A stretch of 7,309 bases of DNA. Source: an uncultured Bacilli bacterium (lineage in GTDB: Bacteria > Bacillota_I > Bacilli_A > RF39 > UBA660). A program made the position numbers and the translations under genes. A model generated the notes under the pieces. It searched no databases. It had not been told where the DNA came from and saw only the letters and a program-made list of their open reading frames with translations. Positions 1 through 5,169 of this stretch are shown piece by piece (positions within the stretch are counted from its first letter, which is position 1; the number at the start of each line of letters is the position of its first letter). Location: contig CANQEF010000058.1 in the NCBI GenBank assembly GCA_947594675.1, positions 1 to 7,309 on the forward strand. The letters are read 5' to 3'.

Positions 1-1
1 C

Positions 2-151
2 ATGGAGAAGTATGGTGCTTACAATGCAGCTAATTTGGATGGTGGTTCTTCTTCAGAATTAGTTATTAATAATGAGATTGTTAATACTCCAGTTGCTGGT
101 GGAAAATATGGACTTCGTGATATGTCAACTTTTTGGATAGTTAAAGAGTAA
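2..151 (+). CDS. Phosphodiester glycosidase (NAGPA-domain) protein, C-terminal fragment
   Basis: The frame open from the left edge encodes about 49 residues and ends in TAA; the start lies outside the window, so the ATG at position 2 is probably internal. The peptide carries the family's C-terminal signature YNAANLDGGSSS, followed by an AGGKYGLRDMS segment and a closing WIV strand. By my count 26 of 45 aligned residues are identical to the C-terminus of the complete phosphodiester glycosidase at 2666-3724, so the two are paralogs. Proteins of this domain (N-acetylglucosamine-1-phosphodiester alpha-N-acetylglucosaminidase type) cleave sugar-1-phosphate diesters; in bacteria they are usually exported and act on surface glycans. 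Whether this copy has an N-terminal membrane anchor like its paralog cannot be seen. The next gene has its own promoter 15 bases downstream. Confidence 0.85.
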   Translation: MEKYGAYNAANLDGGSSSELVINNEIVNTPVAGGKYGLRDMSTFWIVKE

Positions 152-165
152 GGTTTTAAAAAATA

Positions 166-193
166 TTGTTATTTTCTAAAGATATGATATTAT
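166..193 (+). promoter_or_regulatory. Promoter of the SGNH hydrolase gene
   Basis: TTGTTA (166-171) is followed after 16 bases by TATTAT (188-193), preceded by TG at 185-186, which makes an extended -10 of the form TGnTATnnT. Transcription would start near base 200. That places the upstream TTG at 199 at or before the transcript start and supports the ATG at 229 as the real start codon. Confidence 0.6.
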
Positions 194-213
194 AGTTATT
201 GTTAAAAAAATTA

Positions 214-220
214 AGAGAGG
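214..220 (+). promoter_or_regulatory. Ribosome binding site deciding the start at 229
   Basis: AGAGAGG lies 8 bases before ATG 229, ideal Shine-Dalgarno spacing. The in-frame TTG at 199 has no comparable site, so the longer reading adding ten residues (MLKKLREEDT) is unlikely. Confidence 0.75.
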
Positions 221-228
221 AAGATACT

Positions 229-1134
229 ATGTCTTTAGTGGAAACTTGTGGCAGTGGGGCTTTAGCTAGTGTAATTAGTATAGTTAAGAAAATTTTAAAT
301 TTAATTCAGTTAATGGGACCTATATTAGCTATAATTGGATTAACTATAATTTTAGTAAAACTTGTAAGTAATCCTGATAATAAGAAATTAAAAAATGCTT
401 TTAAAAATTGGTTAATTGCTTTATTAATGGTTTTCTTTGTGCCTATTATTGTTAATGTGGTGATGTCATTTTTTGACGATAGTTTTTCTTTTGCTGCGTG
501 TTGGAATTATGCTGATAGCTATAAAATAAATGGGGATAGTTCTTATATTGATCCAAATGGTGATGATTCTAATAATTCTGTTTTAGGAGATCCTGATTTG
601 TATGATTCTGGCGATGGCTCTAGTGGTACTTCTAGTGAAAATCCAAGTAGTAATGTTAGTAAATTAATATTTGTAGGTGATTCTAGAACAGTTGGTATGT
701 CAGTAGCTGTTTCTTCAAATGATGTCTGGAGTGCTAAAAGTTCTATGGGTCTTGATTGGATGAAGTCTACAGGAATACCTAATATTGAAGGTCAAATTTC
801 TTCTGGTTCGGGTGTTATTATATTGATGGGAGTTAATGATTTATATCAGCCTAGTAATTATGTAAGCTATATTAATAGTAAAGTTGATAAATGGACTAAT
901 GCTGGGGCGAAGGTGTATTTTGTATCGGTAATGCCAACTGCTGGAAGTTATGAAAATTTAAATACGGAAATTGATGCATTTAATAATAATCTTAAAACTA
1001 ATTTAAGTAAAAAAGTTAAGTTTATTGATGCTAATAGCTATTTAAAAAGTAATGGCTTTACGACTACTGATGGGTTACATTATACAAATGACACTTATAA
1101 AAAAGTATATAATTATATAAAGACAAATATTTAA
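229..1134 (+). CDS. SGNH/GDSL hydrolase with N-terminal TrbC/VirB2-like two-helix membrane module
   Basis: The product is 301 residues from ATG 229. Residues about 22-43 and 60-82 are hydrophobic helices joined by a Lys/Asn-rich loop (KLVSNPDNKKLKNAFKN); by the positive-inside rule the loop is cytoplasmic and both ends face out. This hairpin resembles the small TrbC/VirB2-type membrane proteins of Firmicutes. Only two cysteines occur, C7 and C91, one on each outer flank of the hairpin, so they could form a disulfide. Residues about 100-140 are a Ser/Asp/Gly-rich linker. The SGNH domain follows: GDSR (Ser152 nucleophile), GVND (Asn203), and DGLH (Asp281, His284). Such enzymes are esterases or acyltransferases, often acting on O-acetyl groups of surface glycans; the substrate here is unknown. 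Its own promoter lies upstream and a terminator downstream, suggesting a monocistronic unit. The SGNH call is strong; the VirB2-like label rests on helix layout only. Confidence 0.88.
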   Translation: MSLVETCGSGALASVISIVKKILNLIQLMGPILAIIGLTIILVKLVSNPDNKKLKNAFKNWLIALLMVFFVPIIVNVVMSFFDDSFSFAACWNYADSYKINGDSSYIDPNGDDSNNSVLGDPDLYDSGDGSSGTSSENPSSNVSKLIFVGDSRTVGMSVAVSSNDVWSAKSSMGLDWMKSTGIPNIEGQISSGSGVIILMGVNDLYQPSNYVSYINSKVDKWTNAGAKVYFVSVMPTAGSYENLNTEIDAFNNNLKTNLSKKVKFIDANSYLKSNGFTTTDGLHYTNDTYKKVYNYIKTNI

Positions 1135-1156
1135 GTATAATTGATTTTTAAAATTT

Positions 1157-1197
1157 AAGCTTTTTAATAAATTCTATTGAAGAGCTTTTTTCTTTTT
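1157..1197 (+). terminator. Intrinsic terminator of the SGNH hydrolase gene
   Basis: AAGCTTTTTAATA (1157-1169) pairs with TATTGAAGAGCTT (1175-1187) over 13 base pairs, including two G-U pairs, around a 5-base loop AATTC. The run of T from 1186 to 1197, broken by one C, forms the U-tract. It starts 23 bases after the stop codon at 1134. The outer half of the right arm also serves as the -35 region of the next promoter. Confidence 0.8.
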
Positions 1198-1205
1198 GCT
1201 ATAAT
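1177..1205 (+). promoter_or_regulatory. Promoter of the DUF6273-like protein gene, nested in the preceding terminator
   Basis: TTGAAG (1177-1182) is followed after 17 bases by a perfect TATAAT (1200-1205), with TG at 1197-1198 giving a consensus extended -10. The predicted start is near 1212, leaving a leader of under 20 bases before ATG 1229 with a GTGAGG ribosome site at 1216-1221. The -35 hexamer lies inside the right arm of the terminator hairpin. Confidence 0.7.
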
Positions 1206-1228
1206 TTAGAAGATTGTGAGGTTTATTT

Positions 1229-2563
1229 ATGCAGAATAAAAGGAAACAAAAAAGGAAAGTTAAACCTATTAGTAGAGCAGAATTTATTTTTAATGTAGTA
1301 AGTTTGGTTACTGTAATAGTAGTTGGAATATATTTTGGAGTTAGAAGTTTTTATTATTATAATGTTGAAAATTTTAGGGTTGTTGAGCAAAATCAAACTT
1401 TGAATGGAATTATTATTAATAATAATAAAGTTACTGTGGAAAATGATGGATTTCATCACGATACAGAAGGATATTACTTTAAAGGTAATGTTAATAATAA
1501 TTATGTGAAATTTGCCAATAGAATTTTTAGAGTACTTAGGATTAATGAAAATGGTGAAATAAAAGTAGTTAGTGATAGTACTGTGGGTACTTTTATGTGG
1601 GGTGAAGGTAGTTATAATGATTCTAATTTAAAAACATGGCTTAGTACTGATCAAAAACTTGGTGTTTATTATAAAACTATTCCTAATCCTCGTAAGTTTT
1701 TGGTAAAAACTAATTATAGTGAAGATCGTTTAAATGGATCAAAAGTGATTAGTAATAAAAAAATTAATAAAGATTTTTTAACTACATTGACAATTGCTGA
1801 TTATAGTAATGTTAATGGAAAAAATAGTTTTTTAAATAATGGCCATGCTTTTTGGTTATTAGGGACTGATAATGCTGCTAATAATTTATATGTTGATAAT
1901 GATGGTAGTGTTTTGAGTACTTTGGGTTCTGAATCATTTGGGGTTAGAGTTGTTTTTACTTTTAAAAAAGATATTTTGATATCTTCTGGTAATGGTACTT
2001 TGGAAGATCCTTATGTCATTAATCAAGGCAGTGATATTAATTATGTTGATAGTTTTGTAAAATTAGGTGATGATGTTTGGAAAGTTAGTTATGATGATGG
2101 TAATATTTTAAAGATGTATTTGACTAGATTATTAAGTGATGTTTTTGTAAGTTATGGTAGTAGCAGTTTATTTAATTATAATGATAGAGGTAGTATTGCT
2201 AATTACTTAAATTATAGTTATTTTGATTCTTTGCCTTATAAAGATTTAATTTTTGTAAATGATTATTATACGGGGGAAGTTAGTGAAGAGTTTTCTTATA
2301 AGTATGAAAATATTTATTCAGATAAAATTAATTGCAAAGTTGCTCTTCTTAATATGTTTGATTATTATAGTGGTGATTTAGATAATTTCTTTTTAATGAA
2401 TACTACTTCTAGTGTTGGACGTATGGTTTACGTTTATAGGAATATGGGAATGTTAGAGGAAGTAAAAATTGATGAGGAGAAGTTTATAGTACCGGTTATT
2501 TCTATTAAGAAGGAAATATTAAAAAAGGGTAATGGTACTTTTGATGATCCATATACATTATAA
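1229..2563 (+). CDS. Membrane-anchored protein with two DUF6273-like domains
   Basis: A 444-residue protein of unassigned function. It opens with a Lys/Arg-rich stretch (1-16) and one hydrophobic helix (about 19-40), a signal anchor that puts the rest outside the cell. Residues about 91-265 resemble the DUF6273-type fold found in Firmicute surface proteins: an FRVLRINENGEIKVV strand pair, a YNDSNLKTWL segment (129-138), then SFGVRVVFTF and the closing NGTLEDPYVI. Residues about 272-444 repeat this layout in diverged form: WKVSYDDGNILKMYL, YNDRGSIANYL (317-327), FIVPVISI, and NGTFDDPYTL at the very C-terminus. The protein is therefore an internal tandem duplication. No catalytic residues are recognisable. 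The start is fixed by GTGAGG 7 bases upstream and by the adjacent promoter. It sits between glycan-active enzymes, so an adhesin or scaffold role is possible but unproven. The DUF6273 assignment is from memory of family features. Confidence 0.75.
   Translation: MQNKRKQKRKVKPISRAEFIFNVVSLVTVIVVGIYFGVRSFYYYNVENFRVVEQNQTLNGIIINNNKVTVENDGFHHDTEGYYFKGNVNNNYVKFANRIFRVLRINENGEIKVVSDSTVGTFMWGEGSYNDSNLKTWLSTDQKLGVYYKTIPNPRKFLVKTNYSEDRLNGSKVISNKKINKDFLTTLTIADYSNVNGKNSFLNNGHAFWLLGTDNAANNLYVDNDGSVLSTLGSESFGVRVVFTFKKDILISSGNGTLEDPYVINQGSDINYVDSFVKLGDDVWKVSYDDGNILKMYLTRLLSDVFVSYGSSSLFNYNDRGSIANYLNYSYFDSLPYKDLIFVNDYYTGEVSEEFSYKYENIYSDKINCKVALLNMFDYYSGDLDNFFLMNTTSSVGRMVYVYRNMGMLEEVKIDEEKFIVPVISIKKEILKKGNGTFDDPYTL
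1499..2560 (+). repeat. Tandem internal duplication within the DUF6273-like gene
   Basis: Two units of about 175 codons, roughly 1499-2023 and 2042-2560, encode the same order of motifs. The clearest match is at the unit ends: protein NGTLEDPY versus NGTFDDPY. At DNA level an exact 14-base repeat GGTAATGGTACTTT occurs at 1988-2001 and 2528-2541. Elsewhere the copies have drifted, so the duplication is old. Confidence 0.65.
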
Positions 2564-2621
2564 TTTTTGCTAATCTTCTGGAAGGAAATATTAAAAATTT
2601 CTAGGTATTTTTTTTAACTCA

Positions 2622-2630
2622 TGGTATACT
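2622..2630 (+). promoter_or_regulatory. Extended -10 promoter of the glycosidase-deacetylase operon
   Basis: TG (2622-2623) plus TATACT (2625-2630) makes an extended -10 element. I find no convincing -35 hexamer at 16-18 bases upstream, where the sequence is T-rich. Transcription would begin near 2637, about 29 bases before ATG 2666. An alternative -10, TATAAA at 2645-2650, is too close to the ribosome binding site to be likely. Confidence 0.5.
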
Positions 2631-2665
2631 TAATAGGAATAGGGTATAAAATAAGAGGTTAAATA

Positions 2666-3724
2666 ATGAAAAGAAAACAGAAGAAGAAATGGACTTTTAA
2701 ATTAAGTAAATTTACAATATTAGTTTTTTTATTAGATGTATCTGTAGTTATGGGTATTGTAATGATTAATACAGAAGATTTTAAAAGTTTTTGGATACCT
2801 ACTGCTATGACTACTATGTCTCATAAGTATTTGGCATATACTTTATATGGTACAGATACAATTAATGAAGTGATGAGTGAAAATTATATTGAAAAGCCTG
2901 CTGAGGAAATTAATTTAGATGATATAGTTATTGGAGATACTTCTGAAAAGAAACATTATTCTTCTAAGTATGAGGAAGAGATTTATACTAGGGATGAGGG
3001 AAATGATCTATATAAGATAATTAGAATAGAAGAAAAAAAATATAAGGGATATTTAACGGTAATTTATGATCCTAGTGATGTTACTTTGGCTGTTTCATCA
3101 AAGCTTGGTAAAATTGGAGAAACTGTAAGTAAGATGATTAAAGACAATAATGCTTATGTTGGAATTAATGGTGGTGGCTTTGAAGATTTAGATGGTTGGG
3201 GAAATGGTTCTATTCCTTATGGAGCCATTATTAAAGATGGTCAGCTTATCTGGAATCATGAAGGTGGTAGTGGCGAGTTAATCGGTTTTACTAAAGATCA
3301 TAAAATGTATTTAACATCTAAATCACCTGAGGAGGCTATAAAAGATGGTATGGTAGATGCCGTTGAATTTGGACCTAACTTGATTGTCAATGGAAAGGTT
3401 GCTAAAATCCATGGAGATGGTGGTTGGGGAACAGCTCCTAGAACAGTTATTGCGCAAAGAAAAGATGGAATTGTTTTATTTTTAATAATAGAAGGAAGAT
3501 TGCCTGGATATAGTATAGGTGCTACGATGAATGATGTAATTGAATTGTTACTTCGTTATAAAGCTTATAATGCTGCTAATCTAGATGGCGGGGCATCTTC
3601 TACTATGAGTGTTAATGGCAAACTTTATAATAGGCCATCGGCAGGCGGTGAATATGGTGGAAGAACAGTTTCTAATGCTTGGATAGTTACAAATAAACAA
3701 AATAAAAGAGTAGTAACTGAATAG
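2666..3724 (+). CDS. Phosphodiester glycosidase family protein (NAGPA domain), membrane-anchored
   Basis: A complete 352-residue protein. A Lys-rich start (MKRKQKKKW) and a hydrophobic helix at about 17-35 form an N-terminal signal anchor; an acidic spacer (about 65-110) leads to the NAGPA domain (about 118-345). Family motifs are in order: GINGGGF (166-172), GPNLIVNGK (236-244), PRTVIAQ (258-264), EGR (276-278), and NAANLDGGASS (302-312). The domain hydrolyses sugar-1-phosphate diesters, as in the human uncovering enzyme; bacterial members are exported and linked to exopolysaccharide or wall-glycan metabolism. The substrate here is unknown. There are no cysteines. The start is supported by AAGAGG at 2653-2658, 7 bases before ATG. 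It is paralogous to the fragment at the window's left end. The deacetylase gene follows after 9 bases, so the two should be cotranscribed and act on the same surface polymer (inference). Confidence 0.93.
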   Translation: MKRKQKKKWTFKLSKFTILVFLLDVSVVMGIVMINTEDFKSFWIPTAMTTMSHKYLAYTLYGTDTINEVMSENYIEKPAEEINLDDIVIGDTSEKKHYSSKYEEEIYTRDEGNDLYKIIRIEEKKYKGYLTVIYDPSDVTLAVSSKLGKIGETVSKMIKDNNAYVGINGGGFEDLDGWGNGSIPYGAIIKDGQLIWNHEGGSGELIGFTKDHKMYLTSKSPEEAIKDGMVDAVEFGPNLIVNGKVAKIHGDGGWGTAPRTVIAQRKDGIVLFLIIEGRLPGYSIGATMNDVIELLLRYKAYNAANLDGGASSTMSVNGKLYNRPSAGGEYGGRTVSNAWIVTNKQNKRVVTE

Positions 3725-3728
3725 GAGA
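3723..3728 (+). promoter_or_regulatory. Ribosome binding site overlapping the upstream stop codon
   Basis: AGGAGA begins inside the TAG stop of the glycosidase gene (3722-3724) and lies 5 bases before ATG 3734. Ribosomes ending on the first gene would cover this site, so translation of the two genes is probably coupled. No terminator or promoter separates them. Confidence 0.75.
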
Positions 3729-3733
3729 AAAAA

Positions 3734-4987
3734 ATGAAGAAAAAAAGAAGATTAAAGAAAAAAGTTTTAATAATATTTGTGTTTGTTATAATGATAACTT
3801 CTTTGTCTCTTTTTTGCTTTTTTAGATTACAGAAGGTTAAGAAATTAGAATTACAAGAAAAAAGAGAAAAGTTAGAAATTGAAATTAAAGAGCATTTTAG
3901 TGAAAATGTTAAGGTTAATAAACAAGCATCTTTATATGAAAAAAAGGATAATTCTTTTATTAAAGTAGGAGAAATTTCTAAGGATGAAATTGTTTCTTTA
4001 GAGGAACAAGATATAAATTATAAGACTAAATATTTTTTTATTAAGGATTTGGGAGTTTATATAAGTTATAAAGATGTTGATAAGACTGATCAAAAAAAAG
4101 AGGTTGATTTACGATATAAAAATTATCTTCCATATAATTCTAATATTATTTCTAAGGATAGTGTTAATTTATATAGAAATGAAAAGCTAGTTTATAAGTT
4201 AGATAGAAAATTAGATGAAGAAATAATTAGAAAAGAAGATAATGGTTATTATATTGATTATTTTGGTGAATTGTTGTTTGTTCCTAAGGAAGATGTTTTA
4301 GAAATAAAAGAAAGTGCAAATACTGATAAAGAAGAGGCTAGTAGTGTTCCCGTTACTTGCTACCACTTCATATATTTAGATGGGGATACTTCTTGTAATG
4401 AGTCGATATGTCATCATGAAAATCAAATAAAAGAAGAATTTCAGTATTTAAAAGATAATAATTATTTTACTTTGACAACTACTGAATTAAGATTGTTTAT
4501 AGAAGATAAAATTAGACTTCCTAAAAATAGTATTTTAATTACTATTGATGATGGGGCTAGAGCTGAGAATTTTGTTCCTTTATTGGAAAGTTATAAGATT
4601 AATGCAACTCTTTTTTTGATAAGTTCTTGGTATCCTACGGAAAAATTTGCATCTAGTTATATGGAAATTGCCTCCCATACACATAATTTGCATACTCCTG
4701 GTGTTTGTCCTGGAGGACAGGGAAGTCCTTTAAAATGTGCACCGAAGGATGAATTATTAAATGATTTGAAACAAAGTCGAGAGACTTTGGGAGGGACAGA
4801 GGCTTTATGTTTTCCTTTTTATGAGTTTAATGATTATGCTATTGATGTTGTTAAAGAGGCAGGATTTAAGATGGCATTTATTGGTGGAATGCGCAAGGCT
4901 ACTAAGGGAATTGATTTATATAAGATTCCTAGGCTTAGTATTCATAGTGATACTACTTTAAATACTTATATAAATTATGTTAGCTAG
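3734..4987 (+). CDS. Polysaccharide deacetylase (PgaB/IcaB-like, CE4 fold) with SH3-like modules
   Basis: A 417-residue protein. A basic N-terminus and a helix at about 11-30 anchor it; a charged, probably coiled segment (about 34-55) follows. Residues about 59-115 and 136-191 look like two SH3-like modules sharing a pattern of LY near the start, YY/YF-I in the middle and a closing K(E)DV. The NodB-type deacetylase domain spans about 205-417: VPVTCYHF opening strand, TIDDG (270-274; Asp272 and Asp273, with Ile where TFDDG is usual), SHTHNLH (314-320), whose His315 and His320 have the five-residue spacing known from PgaB/IcaB, FPFYEF (360-365), and IPRLSIH (398-404). These residues fit metal-dependent removal of N-acetyl groups from a GlcNAc-type polymer. 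Six cysteines lie in the exported domain (209, 221, 226, 325, 335, 359). Downstream of and coupled to the phosphodiester glycosidase gene. The substrate, peptidoglycan or exopolysaccharide, cannot be told. Confidence 0.9.
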   Translation: MKKKRRLKKKVLIIFVFVIMITSLSLFCFFRLQKVKKLELQEKREKLEIEIKEHFSENVKVNKQASLYEKKDNSFIKVGEISKDEIVSLEEQDINYKTKYFFIKDLGVYISYKDVDKTDQKKEVDLRYKNYLPYNSNIISKDSVNLYRNEKLVYKLDRKLDEEIIRKEDNGYYIDYFGELLFVPKEDVLEIKESANTDKEEASSVPVTCYHFIYLDGDTSCNESICHHENQIKEEFQYLKDNNYFTLTTTELRLFIEDKIRLPKNSILITIDDGARAENFVPLLESYKINATLFLISSWYPTEKFASSYMEIASHTHNLHTPGVCPGGQGSPLKCAPKDELLNDLKQSRETLGGTEALCFPFYEFNDYAIDVVKEAGFKMAFIGGMRKATKGIDLYKIPRLSIHSDTTLNTYINYVS

Positions 4988-5000
4988 AAGTTGTTAATTT

Positions 5001-5035
5001 AGAAACATTTTATGGAAAATGGTTCTTGTTATTTT
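5001..5035 (+). terminator. Probable intrinsic terminator of the glycosidase-deacetylase operon
   Basis: AGAAACATTTT (5001-5011) pairs with AAAATGGTTCT (5016-5026) around an ATGG loop, with one A-G mismatch; the inner CATTTT/AAAATG is perfect. A T-rich stretch (5026-5035) follows. It lies 14 bases past the stop at 4987. The stem is AT-rich and the T-run is interrupted, so strength is uncertain. Confidence 0.5.
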
Positions 5036-5037
5036 GA

Positions 5038-5059
5038 TAAATTAATTTCGATTAATTTA
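5038..5059 (+). repeat. Perfect AT palindrome with TTCG loop upstream of nifJ
   Basis: TAAATTAAT (5038-5046) and ATTAATTTA (5051-5059) are perfect reverse complements separated by TTCG. It lies between the probable terminator and the nifJ promoter, about 35 bases before the candidate -35. It may be an operator for a regulator or a second transcript-end hairpin; no good U-tract follows, which favours an operator. Confidence 0.55.
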
Positions 5060-5094
5060 AGTTGTTTAGTATTTTAAAGTGCAATTAATGTAGT

Positions 5095-5123
5095 TTTACT
5101 TTGTTGCAATGGATTTTTATAAA
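5095..5123 (+). promoter_or_regulatory. Candidate nifJ promoter
   Basis: TTTACT (5095-5100) and TATAAA (5118-5123) are separated by 17 bases; each differs from consensus by one or two bases. No TG extension precedes the -10. The transcript would start near 5130, giving a leader of about 40 bases. In such AT-rich DNA similar matches arise by chance. Confidence 0.4.
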
Positions 5124-5129
5124 TAGATA

Positions 5130-5153
5130 TTTGTTCATGTTTATTTGGACAAA
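5130..5153 (+). promoter_or_regulatory. Possible hairpin in the nifJ leader
   Basis: TTTGTTC (5130-5136) can pair with GGACAAA (5147-5153) over 7 base pairs with one G-U pair around a 10-base loop. It ends 5 bases before the ribosome binding site GTGAGG (5159-5164) and would sit at the 5' end of the predicted transcript. It may only stabilise the message. Confidence 0.3.
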
Positions 5154-5169
5154 GGAATGTGAGGTTAGA

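Noticed and set aside
199..228. In-frame TTG at 199 as the start of the SGNH hydrolase gene, adding ten residues
   Set aside because: No ribosome binding site precedes it, it sits at the predicted transcript start, and AGAGAGG is perfectly spaced for ATG 229.
229..520. Evidence of a conjugative element because of the VirB2-like hairpin
   Set aside because: No relaxase, coupling protein, VirB4/VirB6 or att-like repeats occur in the window, and the neighbours are surface-glycan and core-metabolism genes.
1223..1459. Minus-strand reading frame of 78 codons
   Set aside because: It lies wholly opposite the DUF6273-like gene, is made of Ile/Asn/Tyr-rich low-complexity peptide, and has no ribosome site; it is a shadow of AT-rich coding DNA.
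2564..2620. Terminator after the DUF6273-like gene
   Set aside because: A run of eight or more T near 2608-2615 is preceded only by very weak A-T pairings (for example AAAAAT with ATTTTT) and a short CTTC/GAAG stem with a 2-base loop; none is a convincing hairpin.
4988..5066. Direct repeat AAGTTGTT at 4988-4995 and 5059-5066, and TGCAAT at 5080-5085 and 5105-5110
   Set aside because: These 6-8 base words are expected by chance in DNA this AT-rich, and their spacing matches no known operator layout.
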